NCBI GenBank assembly: GCA_028871345.1
Contig: JAGWNK010000003.1
Location: 62,001-126,000 of the forward strand
DNA from: Alphaproteobacteria bacterium
Lineage (GTDB): Bacteria > Pseudomonadota > Alphaproteobacteria > Micropepsales > Micropepsaceae
Direction: 5' to 3'
Length of the DNA: 64,000 nt
Shown: piece after piece, positions 1 through 10,235 of the stretch
How positions within the stretch are numbered: position 1 is the stretch's first letter
Layout: the number at the start of each line of letters is the position of its first letter
Program-made: the position numbers and the translations under genes
The notes under the pieces: model-generated
Databases searched by the model: none
What the model saw: only the letters and a program-made list of their open reading frames with translations
Told to the model about the DNA's origin: nothing

Positions 1-1
1 C

Positions 2-373
2 GACCGCATCTCACAGTTTTTCGAACAAAGGATTGGAGCGCTGACAAGTGCCGGCATCGACAGATCGCGGTTAATACTGGACCCCGGTATGGGATTCTTT
101 GTAGGGACAGATCCACAAACCTCGTTTTCGGTACTGCGGCAGCTCCCAGCGCTCAAGCAGGCGTTTGGGATGCCCCTGCTCCTATCGGTATCACGGAAAT
201 CCTTCCTGAGGCTGACGACGGGCCGTGGACTCCCTGAGATCGGGCCGGCTACGTTGGCTTGCGAGCTTTTTGCAGTAATGCAGGGAGCAGACTATATCCG
301 TACCCATGACCCAGGCGCCTTGGCGGACGGTCTGAGAGTCCTGGAAGCTGCGACAGCTCGTAACAGAACGTAA
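2..373 (+). CDS. folP: Dihydropteroate synthase, 3' part only (5' end outside window); Sul-like
   Basis: Frame open from base 2: [33 protein letters not shown]...[12 protein letters not shown]...[26 protein letters not shown] motifs [15 protein letters not shown] and YIRTHDP. Confidence 0.93.
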   Translation, partial: DRISQFFEQRIGALTSAGIDRSRLILDPGMGFFVGTDPQTSFSVLRQLPALKQAFGMPLLLSVSRKSFLRLTTGRGLPEIGPATLACELFAVMQGADYIRTHDPGALADGLRVLEAATARNRT

Positions 374-443
374 AATCAATCTATTAGACAATCTGCTACA
401 ATGGGGACAGAAAGGCGCCCGGACGCCTGAGGGGTTCCAATCG

Positions 444-1790
444 ATGACGCGGAAGTTGTTCGGAACGGACGGGATCCGGGGGCTGGCCAACGCGCACCCC
501 ATGACTGCGGAGATCGCCATGAAGGTGGGGATGGCCGCGGGACGCATCTTCACCCGTGGCGAGCACCGCCACCGGGTGGTGATCGGCAAGGACACACGGT
601 TGTCGGGTTACATGGTCGAATCCGCACTGGTGGCCGGCTTCACGTCGGTGGGCATGGACGTGTTCCTGTTCGGACCGCTGCCGACGCCGGCGGTGGCCAT
701 GCTGACCCGGTCGCTGCGCGCCGACCTGGGCGTCATGATATCGGCCTCGCACAACGCCTACACCGATAACGGCATCAAGCTGTTCGGACCCGACGGACAC
801 AAGCTCTCGGACGCCCGCGAGCAGCAGATCGAGAACCTGATGGCCAACGGGCTGGAGAAGGGCTTGGCGCCGTCGCCCAAGATCGGGCGGGCCAAGCGCA
901 TCGACGATGCCCAGTCGCGCTACATCGAGCTGGTCAAGGGCACGTTTCCCAGGAACCTGCGGCTCGACGGCCTGCGCATCGTGGTCGATTGCGCCCACGG
1001 CGCCGCCTACAAAGTGGCGCCGGCCGTGCTGTGGGAGCTGGGCGCCGACACGGTGGCCATCGGGGTCGATCCCAACGGCGCCAACATCAACCTCGACTGC
1101 GGGTCGACCGCACCGGAAGCCATGTGCAAGAAGGTGCGGGAGGTCCGCGCCGATTTCGGCATCGCGCTGGACGGTGACGCCGACCGGCTGGTGATGGCCG
1201 ACGAGCATGGCCGGATCATCGACGGCGACCAGGTTCTGGCCCTCATCGCCCGTTCCTGGGCCAAGACCGAGCGGCTGAAGGGCGGCGGCGTGGTCGGCAC
1301 GGTGATGTCCAACGCCGGCCTCGAGCGCTATCTCGCCACGCTGAACCTCAAGCTGGCGCGGGCTCAGGTCGGCGACCGCTACGTCATCGAGGAGATGAAG
1401 GGCGGCGGCTACAACGTCGGCGGCGAGCAGTCTGGACATATCATCCTCTCGGACTTCTGCACCACCGGCGACGGACTGATTGCGGCGCTGCAGGTGCTGG
1501 CGGTGATCGCCAAGGAAGGCAAGCCGGCAAGCGCCGCGTGCCACCTGTTCGAGCCGCTGCCGCAGATCCTGCAGAACGTGCGCTTCCGCAAGGGGGCGCC
1601 GCTCGACGATCCGCAGGTGAAGTCCCGCATCGAATCCTGCCGAGCCAAGCTCAACGGCAACGGGCGCATCCTGGTGCGCAAGTCGGGCACCGAACCGGTC
1701 ATCCGCATCATGGCCGAGGGCGACGACGAGAAGCTGATCCAGGCGATCGTCAACGACATCGCCAGCGCCATCGAGGAAGCCGCGGCGTGA
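444..1790 (+). CDS. glmM: Phosphoglucosamine mutase
   Basis: [13 protein letters not shown] start, [14 protein letters not shown] active site, [21 protein letters not shown]. Confidence 0.98.
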   Translation: MTRKLFGTDGIRGLANAHPMTAEIAMKVGMAAGRIFTRGEHRHRVVIGKDTRLSGYMVESALVAGFTSVGMDVFLFGPLPTPAVAMLTRSLRADLGVMISASHNAYTDNGIKLFGPDGHKLSDAREQQIENLMANGLEKGLAPSPKIGRAKRIDDAQSRYIELVKGTFPRNLRLDGLRIVVDCAHGAAYKVAPAVLWELGADTVAIGVDPNGANINLDCGSTAPEAMCKKVREVRADFGIALDGDADRLVMADEHGRIIDGDQVLALIARSWAKTERLKGGGVVGTVMSNAGLERYLATLNLKLARAQVGDRYVIEEMKGGGYNVGGEQSGHIILSDFCTTGDGLIAALQVLAVIAKEGKPASAACHLFEPLPQILQNVRFRKGAPLDDPQVKSRIESCRAKLNGNGRILVRKSGTEPVIRIMAEGDDEKLIQAIVNDIASAIEEAAA

Positions 1791-2587
1791 CGGGCAGGCC
1801 GGCGCGGCTCCTGATCATCGCAGGATCGGACTCCAGCGGCGGCGCCGGCATCCAGGCCGACATCAAGACGGCGGAGGCGTTCGGCGTCTACGCCATGACC
1901 GCGATCACCGCAGTGACGGTGCAGAACACCAGAGGCGTCAGCGGCATTCAGGCGGTCGCGCCCGAGATCGTGCGCCGGCAGATCGTCGCCTGCCTCGACG
2001 ACATCGGCGCCGACGCCATAAAGACCGGCATGCTGGCCAACGGGCGCATCGCGAAAATCGTTGCCGAAACGCTGGCCAAGCATGCGGGAGGCATCCCCCT
2101 CGTGGTCGACCCCGTGATGCTGTCGACCAGCGGGTCGCCATTGCTGGACCCCAAGGGAGGGGAGGCGCTGCGCAGGCATCTCCTGCCGATGGCCACCCTC
2201 GTCACCCCCAACCTGCCAGAGACGAGGGCACTTACCGGGATCAAGTCCCTGGGGCGGGCGCGGCTGGGGGAGGCGGCGCGGCGCATCCGTCAGATGGGGG
2301 CGCAGGCCGTGCTCATCAAGGGCGGCCATTCGACGCGGGCGACCATCGACGACCTGCTGGTGTGGGAGCACGGCGAGGACATCCTGGCATTTCCCCGCAT
2401 CAGAACCAGGCACACGCACGGCACCGGCTGCACGCTGGCGACCGCCATCGCTTGCGGCCTGGCGCAGGGCATGGCGTTGCCGCTGGCGGTGGCGCGGGCG
2501 CGGGAATACCTGCAGGCGGCGATCGCCACGGCGCCGGGCCTGGGCAAGGGGCACGGCCCGCTCAACCATCGCGCCCAGCGGCGGTAG
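1787..2587 (+). CDS. thiD: Bifunctional hydroxymethylpyrimidine kinase/phosphomethylpyrimidine kinase
   Basis: GTG start overlapping the glmM stop by 4 nt; [46 protein letters not shown]. Confidence 0.95.
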   Translation: MTGRPARLLIIAGSDSSGGAGIQADIKTAEAFGVYAMTAITAVTVQNTRGVSGIQAVAPEIVRRQIVACLDDIGADAIKTGMLANGRIAKIVAETLAKHAGGIPLVVDPVMLSTSGSPLLDPKGGEALRRHLLPMATLVTPNLPETRALTGIKSLGRARLGEAARRIRQMGAQAVLIKGGHSTRATIDDLLVWEHGEDILAFPRIRTRHTHGTGCTLATAIACGLAQGMALPLAVARAREYLQAAIATAPGLGKGHGPLNHRAQRR

Positions 2588-2633
2588 CGCCGTCCTCGGG
2601 CGCATCGCGCCGTCAGGATGCGGGCGAAGGGCG

Positions 2634-3011
2634 TCAGGCGTTCCAGGTCGAGGCGACGAGCTCGGGATCGTCCTGCGTCTTGCGCTCGTTGGAGAGGAAG
2701 TCGTAGTAGCCGCAGCGGCCCGTCGGATAGGCGCGGCAGATCGAGGGGCGCGCCTGGTACACCGTGCAGCAGCGCTTCTCGGTGTCGAAGAAGCGGCAGA
2801 CGCGGCCGAAATGCTCGTCGGCCTTGCGGCGCATCTTGTAGTCGCCGTCTTCGAGATGCTCCTCGTCGTTCCTGACGACGAACTTCTTCCGGGCTTTGGC
2901 GACGCTCAGGCCGAAATGCCTGGCGAGCCGCTCGAGGTCGCGGCTGGTCACCGGGATGATCTGATAGGAACAGCAGTATCCCGGACACTTGGAACAATTG
3001 TAGCTCGGCAT
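2634..3011 (-). CDS. YkgJ-family cysteine cluster protein
   Basis: MPSYNCSKCPGYCCSYQIIPVT... with CxxCxxxCC, C-rich RFFDTEKRCCTVYQARPSICRAYP. Confidence 0.85.
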   Translation of the reverse strand: MPSYNCSKCPGYCCSYQIIPVTSRDLERLARHFGLSVAKARKKFVVRNDEEHLEDGDYKMRRKADEHFGRVCRFFDTEKRCCTVYQARPSICRAYPTGRCGYYDFLSNERKTQDDPELVASTWNA

Positions 3012-3124
3012 GGGGCACTGATAGCGGCGAGTCGTGCCGGCGGCAACCGCCAAAATGAAGACTTTCATGCCGCTGCGGGCGTGACCCCGCGGTCATGAAT
3101 CCGTCGCGCGGCAACGCGCTGCCG

Positions 3125-4417
3125 CTAAGCGAGGAATGGATCGTGCACCAGGATGGTGTCCTCGCGTTCGGGGCTGGTGGAGAGCAGCGCCACGGGCGCA
3201 TCGATCAGCTCTTCGATGCGCCGCACATATTTGATGGCGTTGGCCGGGAGCTGCGCCCAGCTGCGCGCCCCGCGCGTGGATTCGCTCCAGCCCTCGATGG
3301 TCTCGTAGACGGGCTCGATGGCCGCCTGTTCCACCGGATCGGCCGGCAGATGATCGAGCGCCGCCTTGCCCAGCCGGTAGCCGGTGCACACTTTGATCTC
3401 GTCGAAGCCGTCGAGCACGTCGAGCTTGGTGAGCGCGATGCCGTCGACCCCGCCGGTGAGGATGGTCTGGCGCACCAGAACGGCATCGAACCAGCCGCAG
3501 CGCCGCTTGCGCCCCGTGACGGTTCCGAACTCTGCGCCGCGCTGGCCCAGCCGTTCGCCGACCTCGTTCTTCTGTTCGGTGGGAAACGGGCCTTCGCCGA
3601 CGCGCGTGGTGTAGGCCTTGACGATGCCCAGCACATAGCCGATCTGGCGCGGCCCGATGCCAGAGCCCGCCGCCGCCTGTCCCGCCACCGTGTTCGACGA
3701 GGTGACGAAGGGATAGGTGCCGTGATCGACGTCGAGCAGCACCGCCTGGGCGCCTTCGAACAGGATGCGCTTGCCGGCCTTGCGGGCCTGATCGAGGGTG
3801 CGCCACACGGGGCCGATGAAGGGCAGGATCTTGGGCGCGATCCCGCGCAGCTTCGCCAGCACGGCCTCGACCGCCAGTTCCTCCGCGCCGGTGCCGCGGC
3901 GCAGCGCATTGTGATGCGCCAGAAGGCGCGCCACCTTGGCGGGCAGGGTCCCGAAATTCTTCAGGTCGATGGCGCGGATGGCGCGCCGGCCGACCTTGTC
4001 TTCATAGGCCGGTCCGATGCCGCGTTTGGTGGTGCCCAGCGCCTGCACGGAATTGGAACTCTCGCGCGCCACGTCGAGCTCGCGATGCAAGGGCAGGATC
4101 AGCGCCGCGTTCTCGGCGACCACCAGGCTTTCGGGCGTCACCGTGACGCCCAGGCCGCGCAGCTTGTCGATCTCGGCGGCCAACGCCCAGGGGTCCACCA
4201 CCACGCCGTTGCCGATCACCGACAGCTTGCCGGGACGCACCACGCCCGACGGCAAGAGGCTCAGCTTGTAGGTGACGCCGTCGATCACCAGCGTGTGGCC
4301 GGCATTGTGGCCGCCCTGGAAGCGCACCACGACATCGGCGCGCGCCGACAGCCAATCCACGATCTTGCCTTTGCCCTCGTCGCCCCATTGGGCGCCGATC
4401 ACCGCAACATTCGCCAT
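3125..4417 (-). CDS. purA: Adenylosuccinate synthetase
   Basis: [24 protein letters not shown] start; [20 protein letters not shown]. Confidence 0.97.
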   Translation of the reverse strand: MANVAVIGAQWGDEGKGKIVDWLSARADVVVRFQGGHNAGHTLVIDGVTYKLSLLPSGVVRPGKLSVIGNGVVVDPWALAAEIDKLRGLGVTVTPESLVVAENAALILPLHRELDVARESSNSVQALGTTKRGIGPAYEDKVGRRAIRAIDLKNFGTLPAKVARLLAHHNALRRGTGAEELAVEAVLAKLRGIAPKILPFIGPVWRTLDQARKAGKRILFEGAQAVLLDVDHGTYPFVTSSNTVAGQAAAGSGIGPRQIGYVLGIVKAYTTRVGEGPFPTEQKNEVGERLGQRGAEFGTVTGRKRRCGWFDAVLVRQTILTGGVDGIALTKLDVLDGFDEIKVCTGYRLGKAALDHLPADPVEQAAIEPVYETIEGWSESTRGARSWAQLPANAIKYVRRIEELIDAPVALLSTSPEREDTILVHDPFLA

Positions 4418-5588
4418 GGTTCCGTCCCGGAGAGGAGAATCCGCGTCCCGAGTCGTCGGGCACGGGCAGGGGTTATAGCGGGCGGCGCAGGATGCGTCGC
4501 CCACATTCGGCGCTGCCTGATGCCGCGCTGGCGGCGCCCGGCGCACGGGCGGCGCCCGGCGCACGGGTTGCGCCGCGGGCCAAATGCGGCGGGCATGCAG
4601 CGGATGGGCGGAGCGGCCTGCGGCGCGGCTTGCGGCACACGCGCCGGGGCGCGATCGGCCGTCTTCTTGCGAATCACGACACGCGCGTATTCCCGCAGGA
4701 CGACGCCATTGCGGATGTGGGTGACGAGATAAACCATGCGCGTTGGGCGTTCGGCCAGGACCCGGGCGATGGTCTCGCGGGCGTGGCGGATGATGGCGCG
4801 GATCTTTGCACGGCGCGCCCGCATAGCCGCACTTTCGCAGCCATGGACGAGCGCGTTGCGGTTGCCCGGGCGGGCTCCGGCCCGGACGGGGCCGCGAGGC
4901 TGGTTGCGGCCCCAGTTGGGGGCGCTTTCGGCAACATAATTGTGCGCGCAGTTCGCGGGCACCCCCTTCCCCCGTCCTGCGCACGCGATGTCTCGCGCGG
5001 CCCCCCAAGAAATTGAATTCAATTCGGCCATGCTGCGGTCAAGCATCTGATGTAGCTTGGTAATCTCCTTGCTTCGCGGCAGTGCACAAGGTGCCCCAAG
5101 CCGCCGTTTGGCGGAATATTCGGGTGCTTTTGGCCAGTGGTGTCTTTGCCGTGCCATGACGGGAATATTAGGACGAAATTCCCGAGTTCAATGCCCTGCG
5201 ACAATTCATCCTGGCAGGGGCCAACCGGGTGCGGAAGGGGGCGGTGCGCCTACGGCTCGGCGGCATATCCAGGCGCAAGTCATTGGAGCGGGGTGGTCGC
5301 GTATCCTGTCACCCAATTCGTGTCAGCCAGTGAGGCGCGCGGCGGAAACCAACTTTGCGGCTCGGACGACAAAGTCCTCCATCGTCAAGTACCGCATTTG
5401 CCGTGCTCATATGCGTTCGCAATCTCGCGGAAGTAGGAAAGGTCCGCACCCGGTTTCAGCCGATAGCGCGCCGGTGCCGGGCCCGGATACTGCTGGAGGT
5501 GAAATCGCCAGCAGCGTATTCCTTCGCACGATCATCGAGCGTGGGGATTGCATGTCCAGTTGCCGCTTCTTTTAGGGGGTCTGACAAT

Positions 5589-5915
5589 TTGATTTACAGA
5601 GTTGTTTTTTCTCCTGCCGCAGGTTCTCAATTGGATGGTCTATATGCTTACATTGCCGAAATGGGCGGTGTGCAAGCGGCAGAAGGTTTTGTGGGAGGGA
5701 TACATCAGCACTGCTTGAATCTCGCGGACTTTCCCCATCAAGGCTCGAGCCGCAAGAGCGCTGATATTCCCAACCTGCGTACGCTTCCCTACAAGCGCCG
5801 CGCTGTAATTGCCTTCACGGCGGATGATGCCGCCGAGGTGGTGACCATTCTCGGCGTGTTCTACGGAGGCCGGGATTACGAGAGCTATCTCGGAATTGAG
5901 ACCTCTGACGAATAG
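5589..5915 (+). CDS. Type II toxin-antitoxin system RelE/ParE-family toxin (TTG start likely)
   Basis: LIYRVVFSPAAGSQLDGLYAYIAEMGG...LADFPHQGSSRKSADIPNLRTLPYKRRAVIAFTA...VTILGVFYGGRDYESYL, the ParE fold pattern. Confidence 0.85.
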   Translation: MIYRVVFSPAAGSQLDGLYAYIAEMGGVQAAEGFVGGIHQHCLNLADFPHQGSSRKSADIPNLRTLPYKRRAVIAFTADDAAEVVTILGVFYGGRDYESYLGIETSDE

Positions 5916-5967
5916 CCGATAGACCAACGAAGGGACACCTCGCGAGGGTGACCGTTCACTTCGAGAT

Positions 5968-6246
5968 TCAGGCCTTCTTGGTGCGAGCGCGATACGACGC
6001 GCGCACCCGATCCATGAGCTGATCGGCCGGAATGGCTTTGCTCGGGTCGGCCATGTGTTCGCGGTAGCTTCGCACGACCTCGGTCTGCAGCCACTTTTCC
6101 AGAGCGGCATCACGGGCCTGCATGATCCGGAGTCCGTCACGGATCACTTCGCTGTCTGACGCATACTCGCCGGCAGCGACCTTTGCCTTCACCATCGCAG
6201 CCATTTCGTGCGGCAAGGTGATGGTGATCGGGGCGGTGTTCCGCAT
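5968..6246 (-). CDS. Type II toxin-antitoxin system ParD-family antitoxin
   Basis: MRNTAPITITLPHEMAAMVKAKVAAGEYASDSEVIRDGLRIMQARDAALEKWL; typical ParD RHH. RBS-like ggagaca upstream. Confidence 0.88.
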   Translation of the reverse strand: MRNTAPITITLPHEMAAMVKAKVAAGEYASDSEVIRDGLRIMQARDAALEKWLQTEVVRSYREHMADPSKAIPADQLMDRVRASYRARTKKA

Positions 6247-6500
6247 TCAAATGTCTCCCTCTAAGGAGCGAGGTGTATAGCAGTATGTATGACTAAATCA
6301 TATACCTTGAGTGTGACAAAGTCATGCATTTTTTGCTCCTGTGGCCTTGCTTTGTCTCGATAACGTGTCGCGCGGAGCCCGGCTTGGGGACAAAACTCCG
6401 CCGCGCGGTTTCGCCAAAAATGCGCGTGACTGCCCCGTTGCGCAATCCGGGTGCTGCCCTAACGGCGAGCCTTCCGTCGATCGCTTGCGCCTGCATCTGT

Positions 6501-7598
6501 TCAATGCCCCAGTTTTGCTCCAAGCTTCGCGCCCGCCTCTCCTGCCAGGAAAGCGCGGACGTCGCGCGCGGAGTTGGGTGCATCGACCATCGAGACGTGC
6601 TGTGCGTGCGGGTAGACGATCAGCTTCGAGCCGGGGATCGCCTTCTGCCAGGCATAGGCGGACGCAACGGGGATCGTGTGGTCTTCGCCGCCCCACAGGA
6701 TGAGCGTCGGCGCCCTTATCTGCTTCGCATGCAGCCACACATAGGGATCGTCGGGCAGCCGGAAGTGGGCGAGCATCGCCCGCGACGTGCCCTGCATGTG
6801 GGAAAGCTCGGTCGTGCGGCTCCAAAGCGCATGCAGGAACCAACGGTCGATCAACGGTGTCCACGCGGCCAACCTAGCCAAATGCAAGCGCGGCCGCGTG
6901 CCGGTGCGGGCGCCGTCGGCATCGATCAAGATGAGATGCGTGACGCGGTCAGGATAGGTCTCGGCAAAGCGCGCGGCCACGCCGCCGCCCATGGAATTGC
7001 CCGCCAGCGCGAAGCGTTTCAATCCCAGCCTGTCGGCGAATTGCTTCAGCATCTCGGTCATGGCGGCTTGCGAATAGTCGCCCGAAGGCACGGCGCCCGT
7101 CAGTCCATGGCCGGGCAGGTCGAGCGAGATCACGCGATATCCGGAAAGGAAGGCGCGCGCATTCTCGAACGCTTCCACCATCTGCTGTTCGATCGAGCCT
7201 GTTCCATGATTTCCGGCGGCCGTTTCCATCAAAACATAAGACCCGCCCTGCAATTCGAGGTCGCCCGGCCTGGAGTGCGTCGCATTCCGTGGCGCATCGG
7301 CCAGCGGCTGGGAGAGTTCGACTGACCACGTCTCCCAAACGAACAGCGATCCCGAGAAGCCGTGGAGAAGGACGAGCACCGGCGCGTCGCGCGGTCCCCG
7401 ATCGCGGTAATGCACCCGGGTACCGTCGGCGAGCACGGCGAATTGCGAGGGAGGCGTGGCGTATTTCGCCTCCAGAGCCGCCCGCGGTATCTCCCGATCG
7501 TGGATGCCGAGATAGGTGATCGCGACGAACGCGACAACGACGGCGGCAGTGCCGCCTGCGATCCATCTTGTCATGGCGAAACCCTTACCCCGCCGCAA
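6501..7598 (-). CDS. Alpha/beta hydrolase, membrane-anchored or secreted
   Basis: VLVLLHGFSGS, GNSMGGGVAARFAETYP, LILWGGEDHTIPV; N-terminal hydrophobic segment. Confidence 0.88.
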   Translation of the reverse strand: MRRGKGFAMTRWIAGGTAAVVVAFVAITYLGIHDREIPRAALEAKYATPPSQFAVLADGTRVHYRDRGPRDAPVLVLLHGFSGSLFVWETWSVELSQPLADAPRNATHSRPGDLELQGGSYVLMETAAGNHGTGSIEQQMVEAFENARAFLSGYRVISLDLPGHGLTGAVPSGDYSQAAMTEMLKQFADRLGLKRFALAGNSMGGGVAARFAETYPDRVTHLILIDADGARTGTRPRLHLARLAAWTPLIDRWFLHALWSRTTELSHMQGTSRAMLAHFRLPDDPYVWLHAKQIRAPTLILWGGEDHTIPVASAYAWQKAIPGSKLIVYPHAQHVSMVDAPNSARDVRAFLAGEAGAKLGAKLGH

Positions 7599-7802
7599 CT
7601 ATAGCAAGCGCCGGGCTGCCCAAACATGGCGAGACGGGGAATATCGACGGGTCGCCGCCGCGATCCGCGGATCGCGGTCGAGAAGACCTCGCGGAGGATC
7701 GGCCGGATGGATAAAGAAGCAGTCGCGCGCCGGCCCATTGCAGAAACCGGCGGCAGGTTCCACTTTGTCGCCGAACCGGGCCTTCTCAGCAAAGAGAAAA
7801 AG

Positions 7803-10082
7803 ATGCGTGCCATTTGCGCCATTTTCGCTGCCGGACTGGCGGCACTGCCGGCCCATGCGGGCTCTGCCCTGGTCAAGACCGACAGCGGAATCAGGCTGGA
7901 AACGCCAAGCGGCACGCTCGAACTCGAGCCGTGGTCGGCGCGCATCATTCATGTCCGCTCCTATCGCGCCGGCCATTGGACGACCTACAACCCGGGCGTC
8001 ATCTCGCATCCCGAAAAGGTGGGCTGGCAGGTGCGCGAAACGGCGGGGTACTACACGCTCTCCACGCAGGTCTTGCAGGTGCGCATCGACCGTGCAACAG
8101 GCGCCCTGTCGTTCCGCGACAAGTCGGGCAAGATGATCCTCGATGAACCGCAAGGGGCTCGCGCCACGCCGGAGTCGGGTGAGGGCGCGGTGCGCCAGGA
8201 TTTCGTCGCCAGGGGCTCCTATTTCGGCTTGGGCCAGCATCCCAACGGCCGAATGGACTACGCCGGCAGCACCGTGCATCTGCAGCAGCAGAATGGGGAC
8301 GTCGCCGTTCCCATGCTGGTGGCGCAATCGGGCTACGCCATCCTTTGGAACAACGCCTCGGTCACGGATGTGGCGGTGGCCGATCCGTCGAACCCGCAGG
8401 TGGTGGAATTCCGCTCCGAGGCGGGCGGCGGCATCGATTACGATTTCATCTACGGCCCGCGCCTCGACGACGTGGTGGCCGGTTACCGCGAGCTGACCGG
8501 CGACGCGCCGATGATGGCGCGCTGGACCTGGGGCCTGTTTCAGTCGAAGGAGCATTACGCCACCCAGCAGGAACTGCTCGATGTCGCGGCGCGCTATCGT
8601 GCCATGAATGCGCCCCTCGATGCGGTCGTGCAGGATTGGCAATACTGGCTCCCCGGCCAGTGGGGCAGCCACAAATTCGATCCAGCGCGCTTCCCCGATC
8701 CCGCCGCCATGGTGAAGACGCTGCACGGCGAAAACGTGCATGTCATCGTGTCGGTGTGGCCGCGCTTCGATCCGGGCTTGGACAATCTCGCCGAACTCGA
8801 CGCCGCGCACGCCGTGTTCGAGCCGGTCTACGCCAACGTCTATCCCAAGGGCGAGGGGCGCTGGTACGACGCCTATTCTGCCGCCGGCCGCGACATCTAT
8901 TGGCGCCAGATCATGCGCAATCTCGGCGTTCTGGGCTTCGACGGCTGGTGGCTCGACGCCAGCGAGGCGGAATTGGGCGGCAAGTGGGGCGAGATGCGCA
9001 CGCTGACGACCGCCGCCGGTCCCGGCAGCGTGGTCTACAATGCCTATCCCCTGCTGCACACCACCGCCGTTGCCGAGGGGATGCGGCGCGATCAGCCGGA
9101 CAAGCGCGTCTTCATCCTCACACGCTCGGCCTTTTCCGGCCAGCAGCGCAACGGCGCCATCACCTGGTCCGGCGATACCCAGGGCAAGTGGGATTATCTG
9201 CAGCACCAAGTGCCGCAAGCTCTGAATTTCACGCTCAGCGGCATTCCCTACTGGTCGGCCGACATCGGCGGTTTCTTCGGCGGCGATCCCAAGACCTCCG
9301 AATATGCCGAGCTGTTCACCCGCTGGTACGAGTTCGGCGCCTTCAACCCGATGTTCCGGGTCCATGGCACCAATTTCGGCAAGGAGATCTGGCAATTCCC
9401 GCCCGGCTTTGAGGCCATCCTGCTCGACTACGACCGGCTGCGGTACCGCCTCCTGCCTTATATCTATTCGCTGTCGTGGGACGTTACCAGAAATCGCGGA
9501 ACGATGATGCGCGCGCTGGCGATGGATTTTCAGAAAGATCCCAAGGTCGGCGCCATCGGTGACGAGTATATGTTCGGCAAGGCGCTGCTGGTTGCGCCCG
9601 TGACACAAAAGGCCGCCGTCACCCGGCAGGTGTATCTGCCCGGAAAACTGCCGTGGTACGACTTCTGGACGGGCGTCAAACATGGCCCCGGCACGCTCGT
9701 CGCCAACGCGCCCATCGCCACCATTCCGGTCTACGCACGGGCCGGCAGCGTCGTGCCGCTGGGGCCGGTGGTGCAATACGCCGACCAGAAGACATCCGAT
9801 CCCATCGAAATCCGGATCTATCCCGGCGCCGACGGTGCTTTCGTTCTCTATGACGATGCGGGCGACGGCTACGGTTACCAAAGCGGCCAGCATGCGCAGA
9901 TCAGCCTCTCCTGGAAGGACAAGACGCACCAGCTCGTGTTCGGCACGCGCCAGGGCACGTTCCCCGGCATGCGCCGGCAGCAGGCCTTCACCGTCATCTG
10001 CGGCGCCGCGGGCAAACGCGGTTCGCGCTCGTTGGATTATGCGGGCGAGGCCGTGAAATTGAGCCTACCTCACTGCCATTGA
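7803..10082 (+). CDS. Glycoside hydrolase family 31 (alpha-xylosidase/alpha-glucosidase-like), secreted
   Basis: Signal peptide MRAICAIFAAGLAALPAHAG; DGWWLDASEAE, RSAFSGQQRNGAITWSGDTQGKW. ORF extends upstream to 7626, but ATG 7803 gives the signal peptide. Confidence 0.9.
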   Translation: MRAICAIFAAGLAALPAHAGSALVKTDSGIRLETPSGTLELEPWSARIIHVRSYRAGHWTTYNPGVISHPEKVGWQVRETAGYYTLSTQVLQVRIDRATGALSFRDKSGKMILDEPQGARATPESGEGAVRQDFVARGSYFGLGQHPNGRMDYAGSTVHLQQQNGDVAVPMLVAQSGYAILWNNASVTDVAVADPSNPQVVEFRSEAGGGIDYDFIYGPRLDDVVAGYRELTGDAPMMARWTWGLFQSKEHYATQQELLDVAARYRAMNAPLDAVVQDWQYWLPGQWGSHKFDPARFPDPAAMVKTLHGENVHVIVSVWPRFDPGLDNLAELDAAHAVFEPVYANVYPKGEGRWYDAYSAAGRDIYWRQIMRNLGVLGFDGWWLDASEAELGGKWGEMRTLTTAAGPGSVVYNAYPLLHTTAVAEGMRRDQPDKRVFILTRSAFSGQQRNGAITWSGDTQGKWDYLQHQVPQALNFTLSGIPYWSADIGGFFGGDPKTSEYAELFTRWYEFGAFNPMFRVHGTNFGKEIWQFPPGFEAILLDYDRLRYRLLPYIYSLSWDVTRNRGTMMRALAMDFQKDPKVGAIGDEYMFGKALLVAPVTQKAAVTRQVYLPGKLPWYDFWTGVKHGPGTLVANAPIATIPVYARAGSVVPLGPVVQYADQKTSDPIEIRIYPGADGAFVLYDDAGDGYGYQSGQHAQISLSWKDKTHQLVFGTRQGTFPGMRRQQAFTVICGAAGKRGSRSLDYAGEAVKLSLPHCH

Positions 10083-10235
10083 GGCCTGCGGGGAAAGGCA
10101 AGGCGTGCCGGTGCTGCAATACCGGCGCGCCCGCGCAGGATGAATTCGCGCGCCGAACTTTCGCCGGGCGCATCGCTATGATACCTGCACGCAGAACGGT
10201 GCGCAGGCCATCGTCGTGCAATGGGGAGGACAGTG

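Noticed and set aside
3095-4732. 545-aa + strand ORF antisense to purA
   Set aside because: Codon-bias shadow of purA in a GC-rich genome; no recognisable domain and low-complexity composition.
5057-5575. ORFs between purA and the ParE-like gene
   Set aside because: Cys/Ser/Gly-rich random-looking translations with no motif; not supported as genes.
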